Positions 23,536-32,184 of a DNA stretch of 64,000 nt are shown one piece after another. Position 1 is the stretch's first letter. The number at the start of each line of letters is the position of its first letter. The DNA is taken from the NCBI GenBank assembly GCA_964653285.1, contig CAZZEX010000008.1:1-64000 (forward strand). Reading direction: 5' to 3'. Below the pieces are notes generated by a model that was given only the letters and a program-made list of their open reading frames with translations, was not told the DNA's origin and did not search any database. A program made the position numbers and the translations under genes. The DNA comes from CAZZEX01 sp964653285. GTDB taxonomy: Bacteria > Chloroflexota > Anaerolineae > B4-G1.

Positions 23536-24513
23536 TTAGACATCGCCGGGAACCCCCTGCGCCCACGCTATTGCGTGCTTTAATCCTTCCTTCAGTCTTA
23601 TCTGCGCCCGCCAGCCAGTCAGCCGGGCCGTGCGTTCGGCGTCGGCCGCCAGGCGCATCACCTCGCCAGGGCGGTAGGGGAGGGCTCCCGCCAGGATGCG
23701 CCCCTGTGCTCCCGTCATCACCCACACGCGCTCCACCACCTGGCGGACAGTGTGGGCCTGCCCCGTCCCCAGGTCCAGGCTTTGCCCCTCGATCCCCGGT
23801 GCGGTCGCTGCGGCCAACATTCCCTCCACCACGTCCCCTACATAGATGAAATCTCGCCTCTGTTCCCCGGGCGTCATCGAGAAGTCCTCGCCCGCCAGCG
23901 CTGCGCGGATGGCAGAGGGAATGAGCGTGCGCGCGGGCTGCTCCGGCCCGTAGACCTGGAAGGGGCGCACGGTGACGACGGGCAAGCCGTGCACCCGCCA
24001 GTACATCCGCCCGAAGGCCCAGGCGGCCACCTTTGAGGCGGCGTAGGCATTGAAAGGGTCTAACCCCTCAACCGCTAACTGCTGACTGCTAGCCGCTGAC
24101 TGCTGACTTGCCCCGTACTCGTAGCAGGTACCGGCGAGCACCACCCGCTGCACATCCCGCCCCCGCAGCGGTTCCAGCAGGTGCACCGTACCACCGGCGT
24201 TCACCGCCAGCGCCACCGCCGGGTCCACGCCGGGGTCGGTCACGCCGACGGCGGCCAGGTGGAACACCATGTCGGGAGCAGCACCTTCTACCACCCGCCG
24301 GACACGCTCCGCGTCCTGCACGTCCAGGGAGACGTGCTCGACCTGGGGTGGCAGGTCGGCGACCCGCTCCGGCGGCTCTCCGGGGTAGACCCCGGCCCAA
24401 ACCTCCACTCCGGCCTCGATCAGCCGCCGGGTCAGGTGGCGTCCGATGAAGCCGGCCGCGCCGGTGATGAGTACGCGCTTCCCCGCCCAAGCCACCAATC
24501 TACCAACTACCAA
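23536..24513 (-). CDS. NAD-dependent epimerase/dehydratase (probable CDP-dideoxyhexose synthase step)
   Basis: A 325-residue extended SDR. VLITGAAGFIGRHLTRRLIEAG is the NAD-binding glycine motif, and NAYAASKVAAW carries the catalytic Y-x3-K. RRDFIYVGDVVEGML is the family's late signature. Its place among rfbF, rfbG and rfbH suggests the C4 reduction or epimerisation that yields a CDP-3,6-dideoxyhexose (RfbJ/RfbS-like role, inferred). The segment SQQSAASSQQLAVEG, just before the active-site Tyr region, is encoded by a word repeat (24067-24112). The first residues, MVVGRLV, also come from a repeat, so the real start may be the GTG about 19 bases in. Confidence 0.8.
   Translation of the reverse strand: MVVGRLVAWAGKRVLITGAAGFIGRHLTRRLIEAGVEVWAGVYPGEPPERVADLPPQVEHVSLDVQDAERVRRVVEGAAPDMVFHLAAVGVTDPGVDPAVALAVNAGGTVHLLEPLRGRDVQRVVLAGTCYEYGASQQSAASSQQLAVEGLDPFNAYAASKVAAWAFGRMYWRVHGLPVVTVRPFQVYGPEQPARTLIPSAIRAALAGEDFSMTPGEQRRDFIYVGDVVEGMLAAATAPGIEGQSLDLGTGQAHTVRQVVERVWVMTGAQGRILAGALPYRPGEVMRLAADAERTARLTGWRAQIRLKEGLKHAIAWAQGVPGDV
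24067..24112. repeat. In-frame word repeat (CTGACTGCTAGCCGCTGACTGC type) within the epimerase gene
   Basis: Words of AACTGCTGACTGCTAGC encode SQQSAASSQQLAV in a surface region between the nucleotide-binding half and the catalytic Tyr. Confidence 0.75.
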
Positions 24514-24531
24514 CCTACTGGTTCAGAAACT
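24490..24531. repeat. Word repeat (CCAATCTACCAACTACCAAC type) at the rfbG/epimerase junction
   Basis: The word GGTAGATTGGTAG and variants. The same word type recurs at 52497-52545 and 54627-54676. Confidence 0.65.
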
Positions 24532-25504
24532 CCCGATACCATCCCAGCGTTCCCCGCAGCCCCTCCTCGAGTGAGTAGCGGGGATTCCAGCCCAACACGC
24601 GGTGGGCCTTGCTGCTATCCAGGTACTGAGCCTGAATCTCGTTGGGTGCATCGGCCAGCACCACCGGCTCCAACTCCGGGTGGCCGGACACCGCGATGAT
24701 GGCTTGCACGATCTCCAGGACGGATTTGGGATCGTCCATCCCAAAGTTAAACGCCTCGCCTCTCACCGCCGGCTCGCCCAGACGCCCAGCCAACATCAGA
24801 TAGGCATTCACCGCATCCTGGACGTAAAGATAGTCGCGCACCATAGTTCCATCGGAGCGGACGATAGGACGCTCGCCTCGGATGACGCTGCGTATCGTGC
24901 CTGGGAAGAGGCGGCTCCAGTTGAGGTCCCCGCCGCCGTAGAGATTGGCGCAGCGGGTGACGGCGACTGGCAGGTCGTAGGTGGCGGCGTAGGCGCGGGC
25001 GATGAGGTCGGCGCAGGCTTTGGACACATCGTAGGGATAGCAGCCCAGCAAGGGAGCATCCTCGGTATAGGGCAGTTCCTCGTGCACGCCGTAGGCCTTG
25101 TCCGAGGAGGCGACCGCCACGCGGGTCACTTTGGGCGAACGCCGGGCGGCCTCCAGCATCGTCCACGTGCCCTTGACGTTGGCCTCGAAGGTGGAGAGGG
25201 GAGCGCGGTTGGCGATGGGGACGATGGTCTGGGCCGCCAGGTGAAAGACGGTGTCAATCTCGTACTCGTTGAGCGCCCGCTCGACCAGCGCGTAGTCGGT
25301 CACACCGCCGTGCACGATGGCGATGCGGTCCTGATACCCGGACCTGCACAGTTGAGAGAAGGGCACCTCGTCGCGGATAAGGCCGACGACGGAGGCTCCC
25401 GCCTCGACCAGTGCGATGGTCAGCCAGGAGCCCAGAAGGCCGGCGCAGCCGGTGACGAAGACAGGGCGGTCAAGCCAGAAGGAGTCTGGTTGCTTGTTCA
25501 TCAT
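24515..25504 (-). CDS. rfbG: CDP-glucose 4,6-dehydratase
   Basis: A 329-residue extended SDR converting CDP-glucose to CDP-4-keto-6-deoxyglucose. VFVTGCAGLLGSWL is the NAD-binding motif. FHLAAQTIVP, VAVASSDKAYG (the Ser-Asp-Lys block typical of RfbG) and YPYDVSKACAD (Y-x3-K) define the active site. CANLYGGGDLNWSRLFPGTI is characteristic of the CDP-glucose branch. It lies directly downstream of rfbF, the order expected for the pathway. A 90-base gap separates it from rfbF. Confidence 0.92.
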   Translation of the reverse strand: MMNKQPDSFWLDRPVFVTGCAGLLGSWLTIALVEAGASVVGLIRDEVPFSQLCRSGYQDRIAIVHGGVTDYALVERALNEYEIDTVFHLAAQTIVPIANRAPLSTFEANVKGTWTMLEAARRSPKVTRVAVASSDKAYGVHEELPYTEDAPLLGCYPYDVSKACADLIARAYAATYDLPVAVTRCANLYGGGDLNWSRLFPGTIRSVIRGERPIVRSDGTMVRDYLYVQDAVNAYLMLAGRLGEPAVRGEAFNFGMDDPKSVLEIVQAIIAVSGHPELEPVVLADAPNEIQAQYLDSSKAHRVLGWNPRYSLEEGLRGTLGWYREFLNQ

Positions 25505-25594
25505 CTTGCTTTCAAGTTATGCTGCCAGAGCCACGAAGAACCCCCACTCCAAAAAGAGAGAGTTGTTCTCTTACGCTGCTCACTTTGGTAGTCA

Positions 25595-26377
25595 CTACCA
25601 TATCTTCCAGGGTGCACTTTCGCGCCAAAGGGCGTTCATCTCCTGCGTATCCTTGAACGTGTCCATCGCCTGCCAGAAGCCGGTGTGTTCGTAGATAGCC
25701 AATTGACCTTCGGCGGCCAGTCGTTGCAGAGGCTCTCTTTCCAATATCACGTCGTCATCTTCCCCAAAATAATCGAAGACCTCCCGCTCGAAGACGAAGA
25801 AGCCGCCGTTGATGAGCGCGTCTACCAGAGGTTTCTCCTCAAAGCCGGTGACCAGTCCCTGGTCATCGGTCCGCAGCACGCCGAAGCGGGAGAAGGAGTG
25901 CACGCCAGTCAGAGTGGCGATGCGGCCCATGCGGCGGTGGAAGGCCAGTAGCGCCGCCAAGTCAATATCGGCCACACCGTCGCCGTAGGTGACGAAGAAA
26001 GTATCGCTTTCGATGTAGCGGGCCACTTTGCGGATGCGAGCCCCGGTCTGCGTGTACATGCCGGTGTCGGCGAAGGTGATGCGCCAGCCCCCCTCAGGAT
26101 GGGCATCGTGGTACTCGATGGTCGGCGCAGCGCCCAGCGTGAGCGTGAAGTCGCGGGTCAGTGGGCCGTACTCCAGGAAGTACCGCTTGATGTCCTCCCC
26201 CCGGTATCCCAGCGCCAGGACGAAGCAGTTGAAGCCTTGAGCGGCGTAGATTTTCATCACGTGCCAGAGGATGGGTCGGTCGCCCACCTCGACCAGCATC
26301 TTAGGCCGCTCGTCTCCCATGCGGATGCCCATTCCGCCGCAGAGGATGACGATAGGGAGAGATTCTGCTTCAGACAT
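25595..26377 (-). CDS. rfbF: Glucose-1-phosphate cytidylyltransferase
   Basis: A 260-residue nucleotidyltransferase. VILCGGMGIRMGDERPKMLVEVG is the nucleotide-binding signature with the catalytic Arg and Lys. CFVLALGYRGEDIKRYFLEY and FFVTYGDGVADIDLAALL (metal Asp) are family blocks. GGFFVFEREVFDYF and the terminal TGFWQAMDTFKDTQEMNALW are specific for RfbF. It makes CDP-glucose for the rfbG-rfbH steps. It begins 9 bases after the mtnA stop and shares the mtnA promoter. Confidence 0.95.
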   Translation of the reverse strand: MSEAESLPIVILCGGMGIRMGDERPKMLVEVGDRPILWHVMKIYAAQGFNCFVLALGYRGEDIKRYFLEYGPLTRDFTLTLGAAPTIEYHDAHPEGGWRITFADTGMYTQTGARIRKVARYIESDTFFVTYGDGVADIDLAALLAFHRRMGRIATLTGVHSFSRFGVLRTDDQGLVTGFEEKPLVDALINGGFFVFEREVFDYFGEDDDVILEREPLQRLAAEGQLAIYEHTGFWQAMDTFKDTQEMNALWRESAPWKIW

Positions 26378-26386
26378 TGCGATTCA

Positions 26387-27424
26387 TCATGTTCGTGCTA
26401 CAGCTCTTCTCAGGCTCACCTCGAACGGCGGGTAGGCGATGCCGTTTTCGGTGATGATGCCGGTGACGTAGCGATGCGGTGTCACGTCGAAGGCCGGGTT
26501 CGCCACGCGCACTCCCTCTGGCGCGATGGGCCGACCCTGGTAGGTGACTCCAGTTACCTCCTCAGCCGGCCGTTCCTCGATCGGGATGTCATCTCCAGTA
26601 AGCAGCGAGAGGTCAATCGTGGAGGTAGGCACACACGCATAGAAGGGAATGCCATTGGCCTGCGCCACGACCGCCAGTTTGTAGGTACCGATCTTATTGG
26701 CCACGTCCCCATTGATCGCCACCCGGTCGGCCCCCACCAACACGATGTCCACCTGCCCGGTGCGCATGAAATGACCGGCGGCGTTGTCGGCGATGAGGGT
26801 GAAAGGGATGCCCAGTTGCTGCAATTCCCAGGCGGTGAGCCGGGCTCCCTGGAGGCGCGGCCGCGTCTCGTCCACCAGCACGTGAACCCGTCTGCCCTGC
26901 TCGTGCGCGGTGCGGATGACGCCCAAGGCAGTGCCGTAGCCCACCGTCGCCAGCGCGCCCGTGTTACAGTGATGCAAGATCCTGTCGCCATCTCGAATAA
27001 GTGCCGCACCGTGCTCTCCCAGCCACCTATTGACCTCGACGGCCTCGTTGGCCAACACCTGAGCCTCGGCCAGCAGCGCGCCGGAGATAGCGGAGGGATC
27101 GGGCTCGGCCTCGGCCCGTCGTAGCAGGCGTGCCACAGCCCAGGACAGGTTGACCGCTGTGGGGCGGGCGGTGCGGAGGATTTCAGCCGCCGCGCGCAGG
27201 TCGGCCAGCAGCCTGTCCCGATCCTGTGCCTGGCTCTTTCGTGCGGCCAGCGCCATCCCAAAGGCGGCCGCCGCACCGATCGCCGGTGCACCCCGGATCA
27301 CCATCGTGCGGATGGCCTGGGCTACCTCGCGGTAGTCTTCGTACTCGACCAGGCGGAACTCGGTCGGCAGGAGTCTCTGGTCAATCATCCGCACTTTGCC
27401 GTCGTGCCACTCAACACTGCGCAC
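26387..27424 (-). CDS. mtnA: S-methyl-5-thioribose-1-phosphate isomerase
   Basis: A 345-residue MtnA of the eIF2B-like fold, acting in methionine salvage from methylthioadenosine (aldose to ketose isomerisation). TMVIRGAPAIGAAAAFG (the RGAPAIG motif), ILHHCNTGALATVGYGTALG with the catalytic Cys, DETRPRLQGARLTAWEL, and IVLVGADRVAINGDVANKIGTY with the catalytic Asp are all intact. The GTG start has GAGG upstream. It heads an operon with rfb genes, an odd partnership unless the pfkB-type kinase and ahcY on the same strand reflect a common SAM/adenosine salvage theme. Confidence 0.95.
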   Translation of the reverse strand: MRSVEWHDGKVRMIDQRLLPTEFRLVEYEDYREVAQAIRTMVIRGAPAIGAAAAFGMALAARKSQAQDRDRLLADLRAAAEILRTARPTAVNLSWAVARLLRRAEAEPDPSAISGALLAEAQVLANEAVEVNRWLGEHGAALIRDGDRILHHCNTGALATVGYGTALGVIRTAHEQGRRVHVLVDETRPRLQGARLTAWELQQLGIPFTLIADNAAGHFMRTGQVDIVLVGADRVAINGDVANKIGTYKLAVVAQANGIPFYACVPTSTIDLSLLTGDDIPIEERPAEEVTGVTYQGRPIAPEGVRVANPAFDVTPHRYVTGIITENGIAYPPFEVSLRRAVART

Positions 27425-27463
27425 CGTAACCTCGGTTCCTCCGTATCACAACACTGGTGCACT

Positions 27464-27492
27464 ATGGTAACACGAGCGAACCGCTTTGTCAA
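27464..27492 (-). promoter_or_regulatory. Sigma70-type promoter for the mtnA-rfb operon
   Basis: Minus strand TTGACA (27487-27492), 17 bases, TACCAT (27464-27469), about 40 bases before the GTG start. Confidence 0.6.
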
Positions 27493-27608
27493 ACGCCCTC
27501 TGTGGATGCATGCTGCCGTGAACCCCGGTGCCAACGACAATGCGGCCGCACCCCCAATCGGCACTGCCGCATTATGTGAACCTCGAAGTCACTTCTATGT
27601 CGTTCAGG

Positions 27609-30600
27609 CTACATCGTGGTAGCGCCCCCCAGTGTTTCGGAAGTCTCGACCGCAACTTCCACCTCCGCTTCATCCTTCTCTTCCGCCGGAGCAGCCACGG
27701 AGGGTCTCAAAGATATGCCCTCGAAACTCTCGATAGGCCCATCGGAATAGGAATTGTCGCCCCGGTACCCGGTGCCGGCCGGTACCAGTTTGCCGATGAT
27801 GACGTTCTCCTTCAGCCCCAGAAGCGGATCCTCCTTACCCTCAATCGCTGCGCCGGACAGCACCCTGATGGTGTGCTGGAAGGAGGCAGCGGAGAGGAAA
27901 CTCTCGGTGCTCAGGGCTGCTTTGGTGATACCCAACAGCATGGGCCAGCCCTTGGCGGGTTGTCCACCTGCTTCGATCGCCTCACGGTTGACGTCCTCCA
28001 ACATCAGCCGGTCCACCATTTCGCCTGGCAGAAGGTTTGTATCGCCCGAATCAGTGACTTGCACTTTGCTCAGCATCTTGCGGAAGATGACCTCGAAGTG
28101 CTTATCACAGATGTTTACACCCTGCGAGCGGTAAACCTGCTGCACCTCCGAAAGCATATAGCGCTCCGTGGCCTCGCGGCCCAGGACGCGGAGGATATCG
28201 TGGGGATTCAAGACGCCCTCGATCAGTTGCGTGCCAGGCTCAATGCGCTGCCCCTCTTCGACCAGCAACCGGCTGGTCGTGGGAACCTCGTACTCTCGTT
28301 CATCACGCCACTCGTGCACGATGATGATGTGCCGATCCTCGCGGAGCACTCGACCGCCCTTCTCCGCCACGATATGCTTTTCATCGTGCCAAGAGGCAAT
28401 CGGATCGCCGGCCTTAACCTCATCATCGTTCTCGATCAAGATCTTCCAGCCCCGTTTGACCTCGTATTCAAACCGCTTGATCTGGCTATCCGCAACGATA
28501 ACGCTGCGCTGGCCGTCGGACCGGACGAGGTGTACGCCGCCACCGATTTCGGATATAGAGGCCTCGCCTTTAGGCTTCTTACGCGCCTCGAACAGTTCCT
28601 CCACACGCGGTAGGCCGACGGTGATATCACCGCCCGCCGCCACGCCGCCAGTGTGGAACGTCCGCAGTGTCAGCTGAGTGCCCGGCTCGCCGATGGATTG
28701 CGCAGCCATGATGCCAACCGCAGTGCCGATGGCTACCATCTTGCCCCGACCCAAATCACGCCCATAGCACAGTGCACAAATGCCCTGGCGGAGTTGACAA
28801 GTCATCGGAGAGCGCAGCAACACGGCCTCAACCCCGGCCTCCTCAACTGCGGCTGCGATGTTCTCGTCAATCCCCTCGTTACGCTCGACAAGCACCTCGC
28901 CAGTCTGGGGGTGAACCACAGGTGCGGCCGCTATCCGCCCAACCAGCCGCTCGAACATAGTTTGTCCCCCCACATCATCCGTGGCACGGACCCAGGTCCC
29001 GCCCCTGGTGCCGCAGTCATGGGCGTTAATGATGACATCCTGCGCCACGTCCACCAGACGGCGCGTCAGGTATCCTGCGTCGGCGGTGCGCAGGGCCGTG
29101 TCAGCAAGGCCCTTGCGCGAGCCATGAGTGCTGATGAAATACTCCAGCGCCGAGAGACCCTCGCGCAGGTTGCTGCGGATAGGCAGTGGGATGATACGCC
29201 CAGACGGGTCGGCCATGAGGCCGCGCATACCGGCCAACTGGGCAATAGGGCCAAACCCTCCCTTGGACGCCCCCGATTGGGCCATAATGGCCACCGAACC
29301 GGTTGGATTGAGCGCCGCTGATACCGCTTCTGAGACCTGCTCGCGTGCCCGTGACCACAATTCAATGGTGCGGGTATACTGCTCTTCCTCAGTCAACAAG
29401 CCACGACGATACTGCCGATCCACTTCGGCTACGACCCTCTCCGTCTCCCTGATGATGGTCGCCTTGGCGGGCGGGATAACCAGATCGGAGATCGCAATGG
29501 TCACACCGGAACGGGTGGCATACTCAAATCCGATATTCTTGATACGGTCCACCACTCCCGTCGTCACCTCGCCGCCTAACCGGCGATAGCATACCCCGAC
29601 CAGTTCCTGAAGCGTGCTCTTGTTCATCGGCCGGTTAATGAAGCGTAGTTCATCGGGCAGGATGCGGTTAAAAATGCAGCGCCCCACGGTGGTTTCGACA
29701 GGCTTTGATGGAGGGGACCTATGGTCGTATACCTGCGCCACAATGATGGGGGTGTGCAGGTCAACGTCTCCGAGCGAATAAGCCAACTCCACCTCGTCTG
29801 TGTCAACGAATGGCTTGCGCTTATCCTCGGCCCGGCTCGAATCCTCCATCGTCAAATAGTAGACCCCCAGGCACATATCCTTGGTCGGGCCGACGACAGG
29901 TTGGCCGTCGGCGGGCTTGAGCAGGTTGTGGGAGGCCAGCATCAGTTTGCGAGCCTCTTCGACGGCCCTTCGCGAGAGCGGCATGTGGACGGCCATCTGG
30001 TCGCCGTCGAAGTCCGCGTTAAAAGCAGCGCAGGCCAGGGGGTGGATATGGATCGCTTTGCCCTCGACCAACACCGGCTCGAAAGCCTGGATGCCCAGGC
30101 GGTGCAGGGTAGGCGCGCGGTTGAGTAGCACCGGGCGATCCCTGATCACCTCCTCCAGCACTTCCCACACCTCAGGTCGCTCACGCTCAATGATGCGCTT
30201 GGCGGACTTGACGTTACTGGCGTAGTTGTATTCGACCAGTTTACTGATAACGAAGGGACGGTAAAGTTCCAGTGCCATTGTCTTGGGCAGGCCGCACTGG
30301 TACAGTTTCAATTTGGGGCCGATGACAATGACCGAACGGCCGGAGTAATCCACGCGCTTACCGAGCAGGTTGCGACGGAAGCGGCCTTTCTTGCCCTTCA
30401 ACATATCGCTCAGCGACTTCAGTTCGCGACGACCGCGACGGGAGAGCGCTTTGCCGCGCTGACTGTTGTCAATCAGGCTGTCCACCGCCTCCTGGAGCAT
30501 GCGCTTCTCGTTGCGCACGATCACGTCGGGCGCACCCAGTTCCAGCAAACGCTTGAGGCGGTTGTTGCGGTTGATGACCCGGCGGTAAAGGTCGTTCAGG

Positions 30601-31916
30601 TCGGAGGTAGCGAAGCGCCCGCCATCAAGTTGCACCATCGGGCGCATGTCGGGCGGGATGACCGGCAGGACGGTCAGGATCATCCACTCAGGCCGGTTGC
30701 CGCTCTTGCGCAGCGCCTCGACGACGCACAAGCGCTTGGTGGCCTTCTTGCGCCGCTGCTTCGACGTGCCATGGCGTACTTCGTGCCACAGTTCCTTGGC
30801 CAACTTGTCCAGGTCCAGGCCACACAGAATCTCGTGGAACGCTTCGGCACCCATGCCGGCCTTGAAGACCTGGCCCCATTTGCTCTTTAGTTCCCGTAGA
30901 CGAGGCTCATTGAGGAACTGGAGTTCGGCCAGTCCCAGCAGCTCCTCCCGATTGGCTCTGAACCTGGTACGCAGTGCGGCGACGTCTATGACCAACTGCT
31001 CTTTAATGCGTATGATCTCGCTCGCCGTCGCCTCACGCCAATGTTCGAGGTCCACTTCCAGGGGAGCTGCCATCTCCTCCTGCCGTGCCCGCAACTCGGC
31101 CTCCAGTTGGCTGAGATAACCCTGGACGATTTGATTGAGCAGTGTCAGGTGCTCGCGTCCTATCATGACACCCTTTTCGGCGACGATGGCACCGGTAGGC
31201 TTGAAGACAAGAGGGGCTCGGCGAGTCTTACCCTGGCGATCCTCGATCTTCTTCTGCAGCGCCTGGGCTTCCTTGATCACCTGTTCAGTAGCGACGGCGA
31301 GTTCCTCATCGAGTCGGGCTTGGATCTCCCGCAACTGCTCCTGGATCCGGGCCTCTTCCTGGGCAACTTGCTGCTCCAGCGCCGTGGTGCCCTCCTGGGC
31401 CACGGCCTCCAGTTGTTCCCGCTCCTCCTTGAATTCCACATCCAGTCGCTTGAGGGCCTTCTGGCGTGCCTCCTCGTCCACATTGGTGATGACGTGCTGG
31501 GCGAAGTAGAGTACACGGTCCATGTTGCGCTTGGAGATGCCGAGCAGGATGCCGAGGTAACTGGGGACGCGGCGGGTATACCAGATGTGGGCGACCGGAG
31601 CGGCCAGTTCGATGTGGCCCATGCGTTCGCGCCGCACCGACGAGCGGGTCACTTCAACGCCACATTTATCACAGATGATGCCCTTGTAGCGAATGTTTTT
31701 GTACTTGCCGCAGTAGCACTGCCAATCCTTGGTGGGACCGAAGATGGCCTCACAGAAGAGGCCGTCTTTTTCGGGGCGCAGGCGACGGTAGTTGATGGTT
31801 TCAGGTTTGGTGACCTCGCCGTAGGACCATGAGCGGATCTGCTCGGGTGACGCCAGGCTGATGCGCAATGCGCGAAACTCTCGCGCTTCTAGCACTTGTT
31901 CTTCTCGCTCGTTCAT
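27609..31916 (-). CDS. rpoC: DNA-directed RNA polymerase beta' subunit
   Basis: A 1435-residue catalytic subunit of RNA polymerase. It carries the N-terminal zinc ribbon (CYCGKYKN...GIICDKCGVE, near 60-80), the catalytic NADFDGDQMAVHMPL (near 635), the bridge helix/trigger region GASKGGFGPIAQLAGMRGL to SYFISTHGSRKGLADTALRTADAGYLTRRL, and the second zinc site ending GICALCYG (near 1040). An Ala/Glu-rich coiled-coil insert is readable at about 145-235. The ATG at 31914-31916 has AGGTGAG upstream. rpoB is normally immediately upstream of rpoC; here the upstream gene is a divergent ROK regulator, so rpoC has its own promoter and leader. Confidence 0.98.
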   Translation of the reverse strand: MNEREEQVLEAREFRALRISLASPEQIRSWSYGEVTKPETINYRRLRPEKDGLFCEAIFGPTKDWQCYCGKYKNIRYKGIICDKCGVEVTRSSVRRERMGHIELAAPVAHIWYTRRVPSYLGILLGISKRNMDRVLYFAQHVITNVDEEARQKALKRLDVEFKEEREQLEAVAQEGTTALEQQVAQEEARIQEQLREIQARLDEELAVATEQVIKEAQALQKKIEDRQGKTRRAPLVFKPTGAIVAEKGVMIGREHLTLLNQIVQGYLSQLEAELRARQEEMAAPLEVDLEHWREATASEIIRIKEQLVIDVAALRTRFRANREELLGLAELQFLNEPRLRELKSKWGQVFKAGMGAEAFHEILCGLDLDKLAKELWHEVRHGTSKQRRKKATKRLCVVEALRKSGNRPEWMILTVLPVIPPDMRPMVQLDGGRFATSDLNDLYRRVINRNNRLKRLLELGAPDVIVRNEKRMLQEAVDSLIDNSQRGKALSRRGRRELKSLSDMLKGKKGRFRRNLLGKRVDYSGRSVIVIGPKLKLYQCGLPKTMALELYRPFVISKLVEYNYASNVKSAKRIIERERPEVWEVLEEVIRDRPVLLNRAPTLHRLGIQAFEPVLVEGKAIHIHPLACAAFNADFDGDQMAVHMPLSRRAVEEARKLMLASHNLLKPADGQPVVGPTKDMCLGVYYLTMEDSSRAEDKRKPFVDTDEVELAYSLGDVDLHTPIIVAQVYDHRSPPSKPVETTVGRCIFNRILPDELRFINRPMNKSTLQELVGVCYRRLGGEVTTGVVDRIKNIGFEYATRSGVTIAISDLVIPPAKATIIRETERVVAEVDRQYRRGLLTEEEQYTRTIELWSRAREQVSEAVSAALNPTGSVAIMAQSGASKGGFGPIAQLAGMRGLMADPSGRIIPLPIRSNLREGLSALEYFISTHGSRKGLADTALRTADAGYLTRRLVDVAQDVIINAHDCGTRGGTWVRATDDVGGQTMFERLVGRIAAAPVVHPQTGEVLVERNEGIDENIAAAVEEAGVEAVLLRSPMTCQLRQGICALCYGRDLGRGKMVAIGTAVGIMAAQSIGEPGTQLTLRTFHTGGVAAGGDITVGLPRVEELFEARKKPKGEASISEIGGGVHLVRSDGQRSVIVADSQIKRFEYEVKRGWKILIENDDEVKAGDPIASWHDEKHIVAEKGGRVLREDRHIIIVHEWRDEREYEVPTTSRLLVEEGQRIEPGTQLIEGVLNPHDILRVLGREATERYMLSEVQQVYRSQGVNICDKHFEVIFRKMLSKVQVTDSGDTNLLPGEMVDRLMLEDVNREAIEAGGQPAKGWPMLLGITKAALSTESFLSAASFQHTIRVLSGAAIEGKEDPLLGLKENVIIGKLVPAGTGYRGDNSYSDGPIESFEGISLRPSVAAPAEEKDEAEVEVAVETSETLGGATTM

Positions 31917-31949
31917 TGTTCTCACCTGCTAGGGAACTCTCACAAAACA

Positions 31950-31990
31950 TGCAAGAAAGAAGCGCCTGAGGCTCCCTTGCTCAGCGCTTC
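31950..31990 (-). terminator. Terminator-like hairpin in the rpoC leader (possible attenuator)
   Basis: On the minus strand GAAGCGCTGAG (31990-31980) pairs with CTCAGGCGCTTC (31970-31959) with one bulge, followed by TTTCTTGCA. It lies between the rpoC promoter and the ribosome binding site, so it could stop early transcripts. Confidence 0.5.
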
Positions 31991-32024
31991 ATCGAGGAGA
32001 ACTTCATCCATCATTAGTGGCCAT

Positions 32025-32052
32025 ATTATAACGGCTTCCGCCGTTTTGTCAA
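32025..32052 (-). promoter_or_regulatory. Sigma70-type promoter for rpoC
   Basis: Minus strand TTGACA (32047-32052), 16 bases, TATAAT (32025-32030): both boxes match consensus. The leader would be about 100 bases. Confidence 0.75.
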
Positions 32053-32084
32053 GCAAGTAGGAAACCGGTCCACAGCCCGATTTC

Positions 32085-32142
32085 TTGACAGGGAATCGAA
32101 TTCGTGGTATAATATCTTTGTTAGTTAGCTAAACTACCAAAG
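32085..32142 (+). promoter_or_regulatory. Consensus promoter and palindromic operator of the ROK regulator gene
   Basis: TTGACA (32085-32090), 17 bases, TATAAT (32108-32113), a perfect sigma70 consensus. From 32116 to 32142 an imperfect palindrome, CTTTGTTAGTTAG and CTAAACTACCAAAG, is centred on the start site and resembles XylR/ROK operators (paired TTAGTT halves). Autorepression, and control of the transporter genes downstream, is the likely meaning. Confidence 0.75.
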
Positions 32143-32184
32143 CGGGTAAGAAGTAGTGTACGCTGGATATGCATTGAGGATGTC

